Source of the DNA: Clostridia bacterium
Lineage (GTDB): Bacteria > Bacillota > Clostridia > Oscillospirales > Acutalibacteraceae
NCBI GenBank assembly: GCA_900767015.1
Contig: CAAFXQ010000031.1
Span: 1-7,575 of the forward strand
DNA length: 7,575 nucleotides
Direction: 5' to 3'
Both the position numbers and the translations under genes were made by a program. This document shows positions 5,846 through 7,575 of the stretch, one piece after another. Below the pieces are notes generated by a model. It worked only from the letters and a program-made list of their open reading frames with translations, had not been told where the DNA came from and searched no databases. Position 1 is the first letter of the stretch; the number at the start of each line of letters is the position of its first letter.

Positions 5846-7573
5846 TTATTTGCTTTCACTTGCGGCGACCGCTTTTATTTTATCAACAAGCTCGTCCGTC
5901 ATCGCATCAATATCGCTTTGAGAGGGATTGTTGCTGATTTTGCTGATCTTCTTTTCGTATTTGGCTTTCGTTGTCTCATCGACAAGGTCAAGAAGATAAT
6001 AGAACGTGTCGGAATAAATACCTGCATCGCTCGAAAGGTTCTTCTTGCCCCAGATCGTGCTTCCGTCATCGCCGACACCCGTAAAGGTCAGCGCACCGTC
6101 AGAAAGCTCCCAATCCCATGCCTTTATCGGGTAAATGGTATAATTGACACCGTCAACGGCAAGCTGATAGGCAACTTTGCCCGATTTCGCAATAGCATCG
6201 GTCTTGACGTCCCTTTTCTGTTTGATGTCATTCTCGCTGATAACAACATCGCCGACAATCGATACAACCTGAGAAACATTGCGTTCAACGGCACTCTTGT
6301 CGTCCGCATCGGCACCGTTGTCAAAGACGACAACATCCCAGTTTCCGCTCATATTCGAAAGGCTCACCGTTTCGCCCACCGTCTCGTTTGCGTACACCTC
6401 CGGTATGGCAAGCGGCCATTTTTCGGAGTTGAACATCAGCTGCCGGATTTCAAGCGCACTTGCGGTATTGACCGGAAGCTCGTAATCCTTTGCAATCTTA
6501 TCGCCCGTAACGATTTCTCCGTTTGCCTTATAATATACTCTCGACTGCGACGCCATAATCCACTTTCCGTCAGCGGTCCGGAATACGCAGGGGCTTCCGA
6601 CCGAGGCACGGCCGACATCGGTATACGATGCACCGCCGGCAGAGCTCTTTTCAAAGTTGTAGCCGCCGATAAGCTTGAAGCCCTTGGTGTATTGATTGCT
6701 CTTTTTCGATGCGGAAAACTCGTCCATAGCGTTTCCGAGATAATCCACATACGGTCCCTGAATGTTCTTTGATCGTGCGACCCGGATATTGTAGTTTGTC
6801 TGTTCGTCGCCGTACGTCGTAAACAGATAGAAATATTTGCTGTCGCTGTTGTAGACAATATCGGCGGCTGTAATCATGCTGCCCTCATCTTTTCCGAGTG
6901 CGGGAACCGTTCCGGGTCTTGCAATCAGTTTTCCCGTTTTGAACCGGTCTTTTCCGTGAACGGTCGAAATCTCTTCGCCCTGATCGGTCAGACTGCTCTT
7001 TTCCTTGAGAAGGCCGGTCTTGCTGTCAAGCTCGACAAGATAAATGCCGCCCGTAAGGCTGTCCTCTCCGTAATAGGAGCCGTAAGACATATACAGCTTG
7101 CCCGAAGCGGAAATGACGTTCGGGTGAACCGCTATACTTGCGTCATAATGAGCCCGACCGGCGTCATCTTTGTTTTCGCCCTTGTTATAGCCGCAGGTGC
7201 TGATAACAAGACCGACGTCCGTCCAGATATTGTTGTTGACCGAATATTCAAGATCATCGGTCTTGACGCAGAAGATCGCCGCCTCGTTTGCATTTTTGGA
7301 TTTGCAAAGCGAGAAATAAAGATAATATGTAGAACCGTTTTTCACAATACAGGGAGCGAGCGGCGTTCTGTCGTTTTCATCGTTCGAATAAACAAGATCG
7401 CTGTCATAGCCGTGTTCCTTTGCCCACTTTTTAACGCTTGCAAACTGTTCAAAATTCATCACGGAAAGAGATGCGGCATTTTCCGGAACCTTGAAATACT
7501 TGGTTCTGTCGGTCCAGTTGATCAGATCCTTCGAGCGGACAACAACATTATCCGAACCGAAGCAATAATAATA
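5846..7573 (-). CDS. GH43 arabinanase-like protein with GH43_C2 domain (5' end off the window)
   Basis: The frame is open to the right edge, giving 575 visible residues. The first ones, YYYCFGSDNVVVRSKDLINWTD, are the first blade of a five-bladed GH43 propeller, so the true start, any signal peptide and the usual catalytic-base Asp lie outside. Later blades include LAPCIVKNGSTYYLYFS, then YDASIAVHPN (its Asp at 7144-7142 fits the pKa-modulating Asp) and GKLYMSYGSYYG. YNIRVARSKNIQGPYVD is typical of endo-alpha-1,5-L-arabinanases, as is LEIRQLMFNSEKWPLAIPE closing the propeller. A GH43_C2-like beta-barrel follows, from MSGNWDVVVF to FTGVGDDGSTIWGKK, and a charged helical tail of about 60 residues ends the protein. 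The general-acid Glu, normally in an E-x-P motif before the IVY/YYYLF strand, is replaced: the sequence reads ITAADIVYN, with Thr at 6871-6869. The protein may therefore be inactive, bind arabinan, or use another residue. It converges on the exonuclease gene and shares its terminator. Confidence 0.83.
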   Translation of the reverse strand, partial: YYYCFGSDNVVVRSKDLINWTDRTKYFKVPENAASLSVMNFEQFASVKKWAKEHGYDSDLVYSNDENDRTPLAPCIVKNGSTYYLYFSLCKSKNANEAAIFCVKTDDLEYSVNNNIWTDVGLVISTCGYNKGENKDDAGRAHYDASIAVHPNVISASGKLYMSYGSYYGEDSLTGGIYLVELDSKTGLLKEKSSLTDQGEEISTVHGKDRFKTGKLIARPGTVPALGKDEGSMITAADIVYNSDSKYFYLFTTYGDEQTNYNIRVARSKNIQGPYVDYLGNAMDEFSASKKSNQYTKGFKLIGGYNFEKSSAGGASYTDVGRASVGSPCVFRTADGKWIMASQSRVYYKANGEIVTGDKIAKDYELPVNTASALEIRQLMFNSEKWPLAIPEVYANETVGETVSLSNMSGNWDVVVFDNGADADDKSAVERNVSQVVSIVGDVVISENDIKQKRDVKTDAIAKSGKVAYQLAVDGVNYTIYPIKAWDWELSDGALTFTGVGDDGSTIWGKKNLSSDAGIYSDTFYYLLDLVDETTKAKYEKKISKISNNPSQSDIDAMTDELVDKIKAVAASESK

Positions 7574-7575
7574 AC

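Noticed and set aside
5810..6772. 320-codon open frame on the plus strand opposite the GH43-like gene
   Set aside because: It has no recognisable domain and a low-quality arginine/isoleucine-rich composition, and it begins inside the terminator's T-tract. The minus strand carries clear GH43 motifs over the same bases.
5846..7462. Start of the GH43-like gene at GTG 7462
   Set aside because: The frame stays open to the window edge and the upstream residues (YYYCFGSDNVVVRSKDL) are typical first-blade GH43 sequence, so the true start lies outside.

Overview
The window looks like a piece of a metagenomic or draft assembly from a spore-forming, Gram-positive Clostridia-type bacterium, plausibly a gut or fibre-associated one. 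The evidence is a SleB-type spore cortex hydrolase, strong GGAGG ribosome binding sites, a carbohydrate-active gene content (a GH36-like and a GH43-like protein) and base composition near 50% GC inside genes with an AT-rich intergenic region. No rRNA, tRNA, CRISPR array, IS element or phage gene is visible. The first 21 bases match an Illumina TruSeq adapter and are not genomic, so the left edge is a true assembly end.

Layout. (1) 22-716, minus strand: sleB, cut by the contig edge only a few codons before its expected end. (2) 717-923: a 207-base AT-rich divergent intergenic region. It holds a probable vegetative promoter reading right, a sigma-G-like promoter reading left over the same DNA, and several inverted repeats. 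(3) 924-5792, plus strand: a compact three-gene operon coding for an alpha/beta hydrolase of the monoacylglycerol-lipase type, an 885-aa GH36-like glycosidase with a C-terminal LamG-like domain, and a DEDDh exonuclease fused to an AlkD-like HEAT domain. Gaps are 23 and 10 bases. (4) 5774-5811: a perfect 14-bp-stem terminator whose loop contains the stop codon of the exonuclease gene and which can serve both strands. (5) 5846-7575, minus strand: a convergent GH43 arabinanase-like protein, open at the right edge.

How the genes fit together. The two glycosidase-like genes are on opposite strands and share only the terminator, so co-regulation is not shown. The operon mixes ester hydrolysis, glycoside hydrolysis and nucleic-acid processing; its spacing argues for co-transcription, but I see no single pathway joining the three. 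The least ordinary item is the exonuclease-AlkD fusion. Its AlkD-like half seems to have lost the Trp and Asp residues used for base excision, which suggests a DNA-binding platform for the nuclease rather than a glycosylase. The GH43-like protein also appears to lack the usual general-acid Glu.
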